Source: Nocardioides limicola (GTDB lineage Bacteria > Actinomycetota > Actinomycetes > Propionibacteriales > Nocardioidaceae). Taken from it: a DNA stretch of 64,000 nt. Position numbers and translations under genes: made by a program. This document shows positions 1 to 8,333 of this stretch, one piece after another. The stretch covers positions 62,001-126,000 of the forward strand of contig NZ_JAERJA010000003.1 of assembly GCF_016827675.1 (NCBI RefSeq). The letters run 5' to 3'. Each line of letters starts with the position of its first letter. Within the stretch, counting starts at the first letter, position 1. Below the pieces are notes generated by a model, which was not told where the DNA came from, did no database searches, and saw nothing but the letters and a program-made list of their open reading frames with translations.

Positions 1-2
1 TC

Positions 3-635
3 TCCGAGGCGCGTCGGGAGATGTATCGGCAGCAGATCCTGGCTGCCGCCGAGGTGGAGTTCGGGCGGGCCGGGTTCGCCGACACCAAGGTGAATGCGAT
101 CGCCGGCACCGCGGGGCTCTCGCTGGCCACCGTCTACAAGCACTTCGCCGGCAAGAACGAGATCTGGGACGACCTGCACAGCGAGCGGATGCGGCAACTG
201 CTGGAGGCGGTCGATGCGGCTCCTCGGCAGGGGCTCGCTCCGTTGGAGCGTCTGCTCACCGGCATCGCGGAGGTGGCCCGCTTCCTCACCGACCACGGCC
301 CCTATCTGGAGATGAACCTGTGGGCCGGGGCCGGTTGGGCGCAGCACAGCGGCCGCGCCCAGGGCGTGCAGGGCAGTGTCTGGAACGCCGGCCTGGAGAC
401 CATCACCAGCGGCGTCGAGGCCGCACTGGCCGAGGGTGAGGTGGTCGGGATCCGGCCGCGGGTGGCCGCCGGCATGGTCGTCTCGGCGCTCCAGGTGTGG
501 CTGGCCGACTGGGTGGCCACCGGACGAGCCCAGGACCCCGAGGAGATGATCGCCGGGATGGTCGATCGGCTGCGTCGACTGCTGGCCGAGCCGGCCGCCG
601 TTCAGCGGAAGGCGGCCTCCCCGGTCAGGGCCTGA
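3..635 (+). CDS. TetR/AcrR family transcriptional regulator (5' end outside window)
   Basis: The N-terminal TetR helix-turn-helix is visible just after the first in-window ATG (position 21), with the recognition-helix signature LSLATVYKHFAGKNEIWDDL. The frame stays open to the window edge and reads SEARREMYRQQ, which looks like normal TetR sequence, so the true start is probably upstream of the window. The C-terminal ligand-binding half is alpha-helical and not assignable to an inducer. The last 34 bases overlap convergently with the 3' end of the glutaryl-CoA dehydrogenase gene, so the two genes share a termination region. It could regulate the neighbouring glutarate or polyamine genes, but that is inferred from position only. 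Confidence 0.85.
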   Translation, partial: SEARREMYRQQILAAAEVEFGRAGFADTKVNAIAGTAGLSLATVYKHFAGKNEIWDDLHSERMRQLLEAVDAAPRQGLAPLERLLTGIAEVARFLTDHGPYLEMNLWAGAGWAQHSGRAQGVQGSVWNAGLETITSGVEAALAEGEVVGIRPRVAAGMVVSALQVWLADWVATGRAQDPEEMIAGMVDRLRRLLAEPAAVQRKAASPVRA

Positions 636-1795
636 CCGAGCACCAGGGTGTGCATCTCCACGGTTCCCTCATAGGTGAGCACCGATTCGAGGTTGTTCAT
701 GTGCCGGATGATCGGGTACTCCAACGAGATGCCGTTGGCGCCGAGGATGCTGCGGGCGGTGCGGCAGATCTCCAACGCCTCCCGGACGTTGTTGAGTTTG
801 CCGATGCTCACCTGCGTCGGGCTCAGCACCCCGGCGTCCTTGCGTCGGCCGAGGTGTACGGCGAGCAGGTAGCCCTTCACGTACTCCAACGTCATGTCGG
901 CGAGCTTCTGCTGGGTCAGCTGGAAGCCGCCGATCGGCTTGTCGAACTGGGTGCGTTCGATGGCGTAGCGCCGGGCCGTTTCGATGCTGGACCGGGCCGC
1001 CCCCAGGGAGCCCCACACGATGCCGAAGCGGGCCTCGTTGAGGCAGGCCAGTGGCCCCTTGAGGCCGCGCGCCTCCGGCAGCATCGCCGAGGCGGGGAGC
1101 CGGACGCCGTCGAGCACCAGCTCTCCGGTGGCGGAGGCACGCAGCGACAGTTTGTGTGTGATCTCGGGGGTGCTGAGGCCGGGAGTGTCGGTGGGGACCA
1201 GGAAGCCGCGCACCCCGTCGTCGGTCTGCGCCCAGACGATGGCCACATCCGCGTACGGCGCGTTCGAGATCCACATCTTCTGGCCGTCGATGATCCAGTC
1301 GCTGCCGTCCTTGCGGGCCCGGGTCCGCATGCTGCCCGGGTCCGAGCCGGCGTCGGGTTCGGTGAGCCCGAAGCAGCCGATCGCCTCACCGGCGGCCATC
1401 GCGGGCAGCCACTGCTGCTTCTGCTCCTCCGACCCCCACCGCCAGATGGCGTACATCGCCAGTGACCCCTGCACCGACACCAGCGATCGCACCCCGGAGT
1501 CGCATGCCTCGAGCTCCAGACAGGCCACGCCGTACTCGGTGGCGCTCATCCCGGCGCAGCCGTATCCCTCCAGGTGCATCCCCAGCAGTCCCAGTGACCC
1601 GAACTCCCGGGTGAGGTCGCGTACGTCGGGGATCGCGCCGCGCTCGAACCACTCGGCGATGTGCGGCTCGACGCGTGTGTCCAGGAGTTGCCGGACCGAG
1701 GCCCTGATGGCCCGCTCGTCGGCGGTGAGCAGGTCGTCGAGTCCGGCCACCTCGGTGACGTCGAGGGTGGTCGGGGTGGGGTGGGACGCGGTCAC
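602..1795 (-). CDS. gcdH: Glutaryl-CoA dehydrogenase (acyl-CoA dehydrogenase family)
   Basis: A 397-residue protein of the usual length for glutaryl-CoA dehydrogenase, which oxidises and decarboxylates glutaryl-CoA to crotonyl-CoA using FAD. Family landmarks are in order: GYGCAGMSATEYG, SGVRSLVSVQGSLAM (with the substrate-binding Arg of this family), the FAD motif GCFGLTEPDAGSDP, SLRASATGELVLDGV, and ESVLTYEGTVEMH carrying the catalytic Glu. The GTG start at 1795 was chosen because a strong AAGGAGGAAC ribosome site lies just upstream and because it gives a GTGA overlap with the CoA-transferase gene. The longer open frame upstream is only a shadow of that gene. Known role: lysine, cadaverine or tryptophan breakdown through glutarate. 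The substrate is well supported by motifs but untested. Confidence 0.9.
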   Translation of the reverse strand: MTASHPTPTTLDVTEVAGLDDLLTADERAIRASVRQLLDTRVEPHIAEWFERGAIPDVRDLTREFGSLGLLGMHLEGYGCAGMSATEYGVACLELEACDSGVRSLVSVQGSLAMYAIWRWGSEEQKQQWLPAMAAGEAIGCFGLTEPDAGSDPGSMRTRARKDGSDWIIDGQKMWISNAPYADVAIVWAQTDDGVRGFLVPTDTPGLSTPEITHKLSLRASATGELVLDGVRLPASAMLPEARGLKGPLACLNEARFGIVWGSLGAARSSIETARRYAIERTQFDKPIGGFQLTQQKLADMTLEYVKGYLLAVHLGRRKDAGVLSPTQVSIGKLNNVREALEICRTARSILGANGISLEYPIIRHMNNLESVLTYEGTVEMHTLVLGQALTGEAAFR

Positions 1796-2946
1796 GGTTG
1801 TTCCTCCTTGCTCAGCCAGCGGCGGAGCTCGTCGCTGTGTTCGCCCAGCCGTGGCGGGGCCTGGTAGTCGGTGACGGGGGTGCGGGAGTAGCTGACCGGG
1901 TGGCGCACCTGGGCGGGCCGGTCCTCGCCCACGTCGACGAGGGGGTCCAGCCCCAGTGTGCCCGCCAACGCGAACCCGTCTTCGATGCTGCCGAGTTGAC
2001 CGGCCGGCACGCCCACCTCGGCCAGACGCTCGGCCCAGTGCGCGGCGGTGTCGGTGCCCAGCAGCCGCTCCAGTGCGGGCACCAGGACGGCACGGTTCGT
2101 CACCCGCGCCCCGTTGCTGGCGAACCGTGCGTCGTCGGCGAGCGCGGCATCGCCGAGCACCCGCGCCAGCCGTGCGAACTGGGCGTCGTTGCCGCAGGCG
2201 ACGGCCAGCATCGCGTCGGCGCACCGGAGGAGTTCGTAGGGGGCGATGGAGGGGTGTGCGTTGCCGAGCCGCTCTGGTGGTCGGCCGGTGGCGGCGAACG
2301 CGGAGGCCTGGTTGACCAGGGACGCCAACAGGCTGGAGAGCAGGTTGACCTGCACGTGCTGGCCCTCGCCGCTGCTCCCCCGGGCGAGCAGCGCGGCGAG
2401 GATCCCGGCCACCGCGTCCTTGGAGGTCAGCACGTCCACGAGCGCCACGCCCACCTTGGTGGGGGTGCCGTCGGGTTCACCGGTGATGCTCATCAGTCCA
2501 CCCACGGCCTGCACCAGGAAGTCGTACCCGGGCAGGTCCGCGCCGGCACCGCTGCCGAACCCGGTGATCGAGCAGTAGACGAGGCCCGGGTTGTCGGCAC
2601 GCAACTGCTGGTAGCCGAGCCCGTGGCGCTCCATGGTGCCGGTGCGGAAGTTCTCGACCAGCACGTCGGCCCGGATCGCCAACTCCCGGGCGAGCGCGGC
2701 GTCACCGGGGACAGTGAGGTCGAGGGTCACCGACTCCTTGGTGCGGTTGCAGCTCTCGAAGTAGGAGCTGGTGTTGGCCGTCCACGGCGGCCCCCAGGCC
2801 CTGGTCTCGTCGCCGCTCCCGGGGCGCTCGACCTTGATCACCCGGGCGCCGAGGTCGGCGAGCGTGGCGGTGGCGAGCGGGCCGGCCAGGACGCGACTGA
2901 AGTCGGCCACCAGCATGCCCGAGAGCGGCAGCGCCGAGTTGCTCAC
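1792..2946 (-). CDS. CaiB/BaiF family CoA-transferase (probable glutarate CoA-transferase)
   Basis: A 384-residue type III CoA-transferase. The N-terminus shows the family pattern LVADFSRVLAGPLATATLADLGARVIKVERP, followed by SVTLDLTVPGD, the LVENFRTGTMERHGLGY region with the catalytic-Asp position nearby, and YCSITGFG. The GTG start at 2946 is preceded by AGGAGGG. Its stop overlaps the gcdH start by four bases, so the two are translationally coupled. Type III enzymes move CoA between carboxylic acids. Because the partner gene is glutaryl-CoA dehydrogenase, the likeliest reaction is succinyl-CoA plus glutarate to glutaryl-CoA plus succinate, as in human SUGCT. That substrate assignment is inference from context. 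The membership of the family is clear. Confidence 0.85.
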   Translation of the reverse strand: MSNSALPLSGMLVADFSRVLAGPLATATLADLGARVIKVERPGSGDETRAWGPPWTANTSSYFESCNRTKESVTLDLTVPGDAALARELAIRADVLVENFRTGTMERHGLGYQQLRADNPGLVYCSITGFGSGAGADLPGYDFLVQAVGGLMSITGEPDGTPTKVGVALVDVLTSKDAVAGILAALLARGSSGEGQHVQVNLLSSLLASLVNQASAFAATGRPPERLGNAHPSIAPYELLRCADAMLAVACGNDAQFARLARVLGDAALADDARFASNGARVTNRAVLVPALERLLGTDTAAHWAERLAEVGVPAGQLGSIEDGFALAGTLGLDPLVDVGEDRPAQVRHPVSYSRTPVTDYQAPPRLGEHSDELRRWLSKEEQP

Positions 2947-3001
2947 ATGCCCTCCTGTTCCGGCGGACTCTCCTCGGGTCGAGATGCTGTCACCTCGGCG
3001 G

Positions 3002-4036
3002 TCACTGGGTGGGTAAGGCGGGCTGCTGCTGGGTGATGCAGTGGATCCCGCCGCCGCGCGCGAACAGCGGTCGCGCGTCGATCTGCACGATCTCACGTCC
3101 GGGATAGGCGTCCGCGAGGATGGCTCCCGCTTCGGCATCGGCGGGATCGTCGAAGGCACACGCGATCACGACGCCGTTGGCCACGTAGTGGTTGACGTAG
3201 CTGTAGTCCACGAATCCCTCGTCGTCGCGCAGCGTCTGTGGCGCCGGCAGCGGCGTCACCTGCAAGGGGTCGCCCGCGGCGTCGCGGGCCCGGCCGAGCA
3301 CCTCGACCAGTTCGGCGGTGACGACGGCGTCCGGATGTGCCGGGTCACGCTGGTCGTGGACCAGCACCCGGCCGGGTGCGGTGAAGGTGGCCAGCAGGTC
3401 GACATGACCCTTGGTGCCGAACCGGTCGCTGTCGCGAGTCAGCCCCCGGCGCAGCCAGATCACCTCACGGGCGCCGATGGTCCGGGCCAACTCCGCCTCG
3501 ACGTCCTGCTTGGTCCAACCGTGGTTGCGCAGCGGGTCCAACTGCACGGTCTCGGTGACCAGGACGGTACCGGCGCCGTCGGTATGGATACCCCCACCCT
3601 CGTTGACCAGCGGAGAGTCGATCGGGACGGCTCCGCTGGCCGCGATCGCGACCCCGGCGGCCAGCGCGTCCTGCTGCCAGGTCGCCCACTCCTGCTGCCC
3701 CCAGCCGTTGAACACCCAGTTCACCGCGCCCAGACCCTGCGGGCCGAGCACGAAGGTCGGCCCGATGTCGCGGTACCACGCGTCGTCGAGCGGCTGCTCG
3801 TGCTGGACGATCTCGGCGGTGAGGTGTCGCTGGGCCTCGCGGCGCTCGTGCGGCGGCACCAGCAGATGCACGGGTTCGTACTCGGCGACCGCGTTGGCCA
3901 CCGCAGCCCAGGTACGCCGGGCCTCCTCCGCGTCGGCGGGGGTGTCGCCCAGCGTGTAGCCGGTGGCCGGCCAGGCCATCCAGGTCCGCTCGTGTCGAAC
4001 CGTCTCGGCCGGCATCGCCCAGGTGTGCTCGCTCAT
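3002..4036 (-). CDS. aguA: Agmatine deiminase (porphyromonas-type peptidyl-arginine deiminase family)
   Basis: A 344-residue enzyme that hydrolyses agmatine to N-carbamoylputrescine and ammonia. The guanidine-modifying active site is complete: WYRDIGPTF (Asp90), NEGGGIHTDG (Glu146/His151), GTKGHVD (His211, Asp213) and the nucleophilic Cys333 in GGGIHCITQQQ near the C-terminus. The start is the ATG at 4036. It lies upstream of the gcdH pair on the same strand with a 55-bp gap and is divergent from the aminotransferase operon. The next enzyme of the classical route, the nitrilase-type N-carbamoylputrescine amidase (AguB), is not in this window, which makes the nearby ureohydrolase-like operon interesting. 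Confidence 0.9.
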   Translation of the reverse strand: MSEHTWAMPAETVRHERTWMAWPATGYTLGDTPADAEEARRTWAAVANAVAEYEPVHLLVPPHERREAQRHLTAEIVQHEQPLDDAWYRDIGPTFVLGPQGLGAVNWVFNGWGQQEWATWQQDALAAGVAIAASGAVPIDSPLVNEGGGIHTDGAGTVLVTETVQLDPLRNHGWTKQDVEAELARTIGAREVIWLRRGLTRDSDRFGTKGHVDLLATFTAPGRVLVHDQRDPAHPDAVVTAELVEVLGRARDAAGDPLQVTPLPAPQTLRDDEGFVDYSYVNHYVANGVVIACAFDDPADAEAGAILADAYPGREIVQIDARPLFARGGGIHCITQQQPALPTQ

Positions 4037-4127
4037 GCTTCTCCTCGTGCCAGGCGGTCGATCGACCAGTGGCGCCGCAAAGTCAGGCTTCCTCTTCCGT
4101 CAGAACGTGACGTAGGTTACCATCAAT

Positions 4128-4146
4128 AAACGACGCACGTTCGTTT
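4128..4146. promoter_or_regulatory. Inverted repeat in divergent promoter region of aguA and the aminotransferase operon
   Basis: The 174-bp gap between the divergent genes contains AAACGACGCACGTTCGTTT, a perfect 6-bp inverted repeat (AAACGA/TCGTTT) around a 7-base centre. A second, smaller repeat, CGTCA-GAACG-TGACG, lies at 4098-4112. Such palindromes between divergent genes are typical operators for TetR-type repressors, and a TetR gene lies at the start of the window. Which regulator binds is not known. Confidence 0.4.
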
Positions 4147-4210
4147 TCTGTCGAGGGACTCCTCGCCGGACCGGACGCCGGCCCGACGCCGGCCAGAAGG
4201 GTTAGCCGCC

Positions 4211-5623
4211 ATGACCATCGCAACCTCGCCCAGCACCGGTGCCGACCGAGCCCCGACGCTCGATCCCGGGCAGAGCTCGGCCACCGCACACGAGCACCTG
4301 TGGATGCACTTCACCCGGATGTCGTCCTACGCCGAGAACCCGGTGCCCACCATCGTGCGTGGCGAGGGAGCCCGGATCTTCGACGACCGGGGCAAGAGCT
4401 ACCTCGACGGACTGGCCGGACTCTTCGTGGTCCAGGCCGGACACGGCCGCGAGGAGCTCGCCGCCGCGGCGTACCAGCAGGCCAAGGAGCTGGCGTTCTT
4501 CCCGATCTGGTCCTACGCGCACCCGCCGGCCATCGAACTGGCCGACCGACTCGCCGACTACGCCCCCGGCGACCTGAACAAGATCTTCTTCACCACCGGC
4601 GGCGGCGAGGCGGTCGAGACCGCCTGGAAGCTGGCCAAGCAGTACTTCAAGCTCACCGGCAAGCCCTACAAGTACAAGGTGATCAGCCGGGCCATCGCCT
4701 ACCACGGCACCCCGCAGGGCGCCTTGTCGATCACCGGCCTCCCGGACGCGAAGAAGTACTTCGAGCCGCTGGTGCCCGGCGCGCACAAGGTGCCCAACAC
4801 CAACTTCTACCGCGCCGCCGAGCACGGCGACGACCCCGAGGCGTTCGGTCGCTGGGCGGCCGACCAGATCGAGCTGGCCATCGAGATGGAGGGCGCCGAC
4901 ACCGTCGCCGCGGTCTTCCTCGAGCCGGTGCAGAACTCCGGCGGCTGCTTCCCTCCCCCGCCGGGCTACTTCCAGCGGGTCCGGGAGATCTGCGACCGGC
5001 ACGACGTACTGCTGGTCTCCGACGAGGTGATCTGTGCTTTCGGCCGGCTGGGCACGATGTTCGCCTGCGACAAGTTCGACTACGTCCCCGACATCATCAC
5101 CTGCGCCAAGGGACTCACCAGCGGCTACAGCCCGCTCGGCGCGGCGGTGGTCAGCGACCGGGTCGCCGCCCCGTTCTACAGCGGCGACAACTACTTCCCG
5201 CACGGCTACACCTTCGGTGGCCACCCGGTCTCGGCCAAGGTCGCGATGGCCAACCTGGACATCTTCGAGCGCGAAGGCCTCAACCAGCACGTGCTCGACA
5301 ACGAGGCCGCCTTCCAGGCGACCCTGGAGCGCCTCTCGGACCTGCCGATCGTCGGCGACGTCCGCGGCAACGGCTACTTCCGGGCCATCGAGCTGGTCAA
5401 GGACAAGGCCACCAAGGAGACCTTCGACGAGGACGAGTCGGAGCGGCTGCTGCGCGGCTTCCTCTCCACCGCCCTGTTCGACGCCGGCCTCTACTGCCGC
5501 GCCGACGACCGCGGCGACCCGGTGATCCAGCTGGCGCCGCCGCTGACCATCGGTCAGCCCGAGTTCGACGAGATCGAGCAGATCCTGCGCGGCGTCCTCA
5601 CCGAGGCCTGGCGCCGGCTCTGA
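4211..5623 (+). CDS. Class III aminotransferase (putrescine/beta-alanine to pyruvate type)
   Basis: A 470-residue PLP-dependent omega-aminotransferase. Visible landmarks are [20 protein letters not shown] (PLP phosphate binding), [27 protein letters not shown] (Asp pairing with the PLP ring nitrogen) and [16 protein letters not shown], whose Lys forms the Schiff base. It begins a plus-strand operon with gamma-aminobutyraldehyde dehydrogenase 25 bp downstream and alanine dehydrogenase after that. The context suggests transfer of an amino group from putrescine or another diamine to pyruvate, giving 4-aminobutyraldehyde and alanine. A beta-alanine:pyruvate role is an alternative, because these subfamilies are close. 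The ATG at 4211 has an AGAAGGG site upstream. Confidence 0.85.
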   Translation: MTIATSPSTGADRAPTLDPGQSSATAHEHLWMHFTRMSSYAENPVPTIVRGEGARIFDDRGKSYLDGLAGLFVVQAGHGREELAAAAYQQAKELAFFPIWSYAHPPAIELADRLADYAPGDLNKIFFTTGGGEAVETAWKLAKQYFKLTGKPYKYKVISRAIAYHGTPQGALSITGLPDAKKYFEPLVPGAHKVPNTNFYRAAEHGDDPEAFGRWAADQIELAIEMEGADTVAAVFLEPVQNSGGCFPPPPGYFQRVREICDRHDVLLVSDEVICAFGRLGTMFACDKFDYVPDIITCAKGLTSGYSPLGAAVVSDRVAAPFYSGDNYFPHGYTFGGHPVSAKVAMANLDIFEREGLNQHVLDNEAAFQATLERLSDLPIVGDVRGNGYFRAIELVKDKATKETFDEDESERLLRGFLSTALFDAGLYCRADDRGDPVIQLAPPLTIGQPEFDEIEQILRGVLTEAWRRL

Positions 5624-5648
5624 CCCCCACCAACCCCAGGAGAGATCG

Positions 5649-7076
5649 ATGACAAGGGTGCAGAACTTCGTCGACGGAGAGCTCGTCGACGCCGCGGACG
5701 GACGGCGTACCGACCTGATCGACCCGACCACCGGTGAGGTGTTCGGCTCCGCGCCGCTGTCGGGAGAGGCCGATGTGGACGCGGCGTACACCGCCGCCGG
5801 ACGGGCCTTCGAGGGCTGGCGCGACAGCACCCCGGCGGATCGGCAGCGCGCGCTGCTCAAGCTGGCCGACGCGATGGAGTCCCGCGCCGACGAGCTGGTC
5901 GCCGCCGAGTCCCAGAACACCGGCAAGCCGCTGGCGCTGACCGCCGAGGAGGAGGTCCCGCCGATGGTGGACCAGCTGCGCTTCTTCGCCGGTGCGGCCC
6001 GGCTGCTGGAGGGCCGCAGCGCCGGCGAGTACCTGGCCGGCCACACCTCCTACGTACGCCGTGAGCCGGTCGGCGTGGTCGGCCAGGTGGCGCCGTGGAA
6101 CTACCCGATGATGATGGCGGTCTGGAAGATCGCGCCCGCCCTGGCCGCCGGCAACACGGTGGTGCTCAAGCCCAGCGACACCACCCCGGTGACCGCCGCG
6201 ATGATCGCCGAGATGGCCGCGGAGTTCCTGCCTCCGGGCGTGCTCAACGTGGTCTGCGGCGACCGGGACACCGGTCGCGCGATCGTGGCGCACCCGATCC
6301 CGGCGATGGTCTCCATCACCGGCTCCACCCGGGCCGGCTTCGACGTCGCCGCCGCCGCGGCCAAGGACCTCAAGCGCACCCACCTCGAGCTGGGCGGCAA
6401 GGCGCCGGTGATCGTCTTCGACGACGCCGACGTGGAGGCTGCCGCCGAGGCGATCGCGGTCGCCGGCTACTTCAACGCCGGCCAGGACTGCACCGCAGCC
6501 ACCCGAGTGCTCGCCGCACCGGGGATGGTCGACGACCTGGCCGCGGCGCTCGCCGAGCAGGCCCACGCCACCCGGACCGGGATGCCCGACGACCCGGACG
6601 TGCTCTACGGCCCGCTGAACAACGCCAACCAGCTCGCCCACGTCGGCGGCTTCGTCTCCCGGCTCCCCGACCACGCCAAGGTGCTGGCCGGCGGCGAACG
6701 CCAGGGCGAGCGCGGCTACTTCTGGCAGCCGACCGTGGTCAGCGGGCTGCACCAGGACGACGAGATCATCCAGAACGAGGTGTTCGGCCCGGTGATCACC
6801 GTGCAGCGGTTCACCGACGAGGACGAGGCGGTCGGCTGGGCCAACGACATCGAGTACGGCCTGGCCTCCTCGGTGTGGACCAAGGACCACGGCCGGGCGA
6901 TGCGGGTCTCCCGGCGTCTCGACTTCGGCTGCGTGTGGGTCAACACCCACATCCCGCTGGTCGCGGAGATGCCGCACGGCGGCTTCAAGCACTCCGGCCA
7001 TGGCAAGGACCTGTCCATGTACGGCCTGGAGGACTACACCCGGATCAAGCACGTGATGCACAACCTCGACGGCTGA
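5649..7076 (+). CDS. Gamma-aminobutyraldehyde dehydrogenase (copy 1)
   Basis: A 475-residue NAD(P)-dependent aldehyde dehydrogenase, full length for the family. It has the N-terminal [16 protein letters not shown], the cofactor-fold stretch [36 protein letters not shown], the general-base region [16 protein letters not shown], and the nucleophilic Cys281 in [11 protein letters not shown]. The closing stretch [28 protein letters not shown] is typical of aminobutyraldehyde dehydrogenases (PatD/PuuC-like). It should oxidise 4-aminobutyraldehyde, the product of the upstream aminotransferase, to GABA. The start ATG has AGGAGAG just upstream. A second paralogue sits at 20755-22179, so substrate division between the two (C3, C4 or C5 aldehydes) is possible. 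Confidence 0.88.
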   Translation: MTRVQNFVDGELVDAADGRRTDLIDPTTGEVFGSAPLSGEADVDAAYTAAGRAFEGWRDSTPADRQRALLKLADAMESRADELVAAESQNTGKPLALTAEEEVPPMVDQLRFFAGAARLLEGRSAGEYLAGHTSYVRREPVGVVGQVAPWNYPMMMAVWKIAPALAAGNTVVLKPSDTTPVTAAMIAEMAAEFLPPGVLNVVCGDRDTGRAIVAHPIPAMVSITGSTRAGFDVAAAAAKDLKRTHLELGGKAPVIVFDDADVEAAAEAIAVAGYFNAGQDCTAATRVLAAPGMVDDLAAALAEQAHATRTGMPDDPDVLYGPLNNANQLAHVGGFVSRLPDHAKVLAGGERQGERGYFWQPTVVSGLHQDDEIIQNEVFGPVITVQRFTDEDEAVGWANDIEYGLASSVWTKDHGRAMRVSRRLDFGCVWVNTHIPLVAEMPHGGFKHSGHGKDLSMYGLEDYTRIKHVMHNLDG

Positions 7077-7148
7077 CGTCGTACCCGCGCCCGGCGGTCC
7101 CGGGCTCCCCCGAGTCACACAGCGAGCATGCGCAGAAGGAGTAGGTCG

Positions 7149-8267
7149 ATGAAGGTCGGCGTGCCGAAGGAAGTCAAGAACCACGAGTACCGGGTGGCGA
7201 TCACCCCTGCCGGAGTGCACGAACTGGTGTTGCACGGCCACGACGTGGTGGTCGAGGCCGGGGCCGGACTCGGCTCCTCGATCACCGACGAGGAGTACCT
7301 CGCCGCCGGCGCCAAGGTGCTGCCGACCGCCGACGAGGTGTGGGCCACCGGCGAGATGATCCTCAAGGTCAAGGAGCCGATCGCCGAGGAGTACCACCGG
7401 ATGCGTGAGGGGCAGGTGCTGTTCACCTACCTGCACCTGGCGGCCGACAAGCCGCTGACCGAGGAGCTGATGAAGCGCAAGGTCACCTCGATCGCCTACG
7501 AGACCGTGCAGACCCCCAACGGGGCGCTGCCGCTGCTGGCGCCGATGAGCGAGGTGGCCGGCCGGCTCGCCCCGCAGGCTGGCGCCCATCACCTGATGCG
7601 CGCCCAGGGGGGCCGCGGTGTCCTGCTCGGTGGAGTGTCGGGGGTGTACGCAGCCAAGGTGGTCGTGATCGGCGGCGGCGTGGCCGGCATGAACGCGGCC
7701 GCGATCGCGCTCGGGATGGAGGCCGAGGTGCTGCTGCTGGACCGCAACATCGACGTGCTGCGGGCCGCGGACCGGATCTACCAGGGCCACGTGCAGACGG
7801 TGGCCTCGAACGCGTATGAGATCGAGCGCGCGGTGATCGACGCCGACCTGGTGATCGGTGCGGTGCTGGTCGCCGGCGCCAAGGCGCCGACGTTGATCTC
7901 CAACGAGCTGGTCTCCCGGATGAAGCCCGGCTCGGTGCTGGTCGACATCTCCATCGACCAGGGCGGCTGCTTCGAGGACTCCAGGCCCACGACCCACGCC
8001 GACCCCACCTACCCGGTGCACGGCTCGGTCTTCTACTGCGTGGCGAACATGCCCGGCGCGGTGCCGCACACCTCGACGTACGCGCTGACCAATGTCACCA
8101 TCCCGTACGCCGTGGCGCTGGCCGACAAGGGCTGGGCGCAGGCCTGTCGGGACGACCACCCGCTCGCCCTCGGACTGAACACCCACGACGGTGCCCTCAC
8201 CAACGCCCCCGTCGGTGAGGCGCACGGGATCGCCGCGGTCAGCCTGGAGGCGGTGCTCGCCGGCTGA
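7149..8267 (+). CDS. ald: Alanine dehydrogenase
   Basis: A 372-residue protein matching the usual ~371 residues of NAD-dependent L-alanine dehydrogenase. It starts MKVGVPKEVKNHEYRVAITPAGV and shows YLHLAADKPLT (active-site His region), the Rossmann motif VVVIGGGVAGMNAA, and SVLVDISIDQGGCFEDSRPTTH. The ATG at 7149 was preferred to the upstream start at 7128 because AGAAGGAG lies at proper spacing and the family begins here. In this operon it would oxidise the alanine made by pyruvate-linked transamination, returning pyruvate and releasing ammonium, which drives diamine breakdown. Confidence 0.93.
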   Translation: MKVGVPKEVKNHEYRVAITPAGVHELVLHGHDVVVEAGAGLGSSITDEEYLAAGAKVLPTADEVWATGEMILKVKEPIAEEYHRMREGQVLFTYLHLAADKPLTEELMKRKVTSIAYETVQTPNGALPLLAPMSEVAGRLAPQAGAHHLMRAQGGRGVLLGGVSGVYAAKVVVIGGGVAGMNAAAIALGMEAEVLLLDRNIDVLRAADRIYQGHVQTVASNAYEIERAVIDADLVIGAVLVAGAKAPTLISNELVSRMKPGSVLVDISIDQGGCFEDSRPTTHADPTYPVHGSVFYCVANMPGAVPHTSTYALTNVTIPYAVALADKGWAQACRDDHPLALGLNTHDGALTNAPVGEAHGIAAVSLEAVLAG

Positions 8268-8280
8268 GTCGGGCTGCAGC

Positions 8281-8316
8281 GGGGCCGCCGGGGTGCTGAT
8301 TCTGGCTGGCGGCCCC
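8281..8316. terminator. Hairpin between convergent ald and amidohydrolase genes
   Basis: A perfect 9-bp inverted repeat, GGGGCCGCC (8281-8289) and GGCGGCCCC (8308-8316), with an 18-base loop lies in the 66-bp gap between two convergent genes. There is no long T-run, which is common for actinobacterial terminators. It could serve both directions. Confidence 0.6.
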
Positions 8317-8333
8317 GGAGCCGCCGAGCCGCG

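Noticed and set aside
5598..8225. An 875-residue open frame on the minus strand opposite the aldehyde and alanine dehydrogenase genes
   Set aside because: It is Val/Gly/His/Arg-rich antisense sequence produced by high-GC codon bias, has no recognisable motif, and lies opposite clear enzymes.
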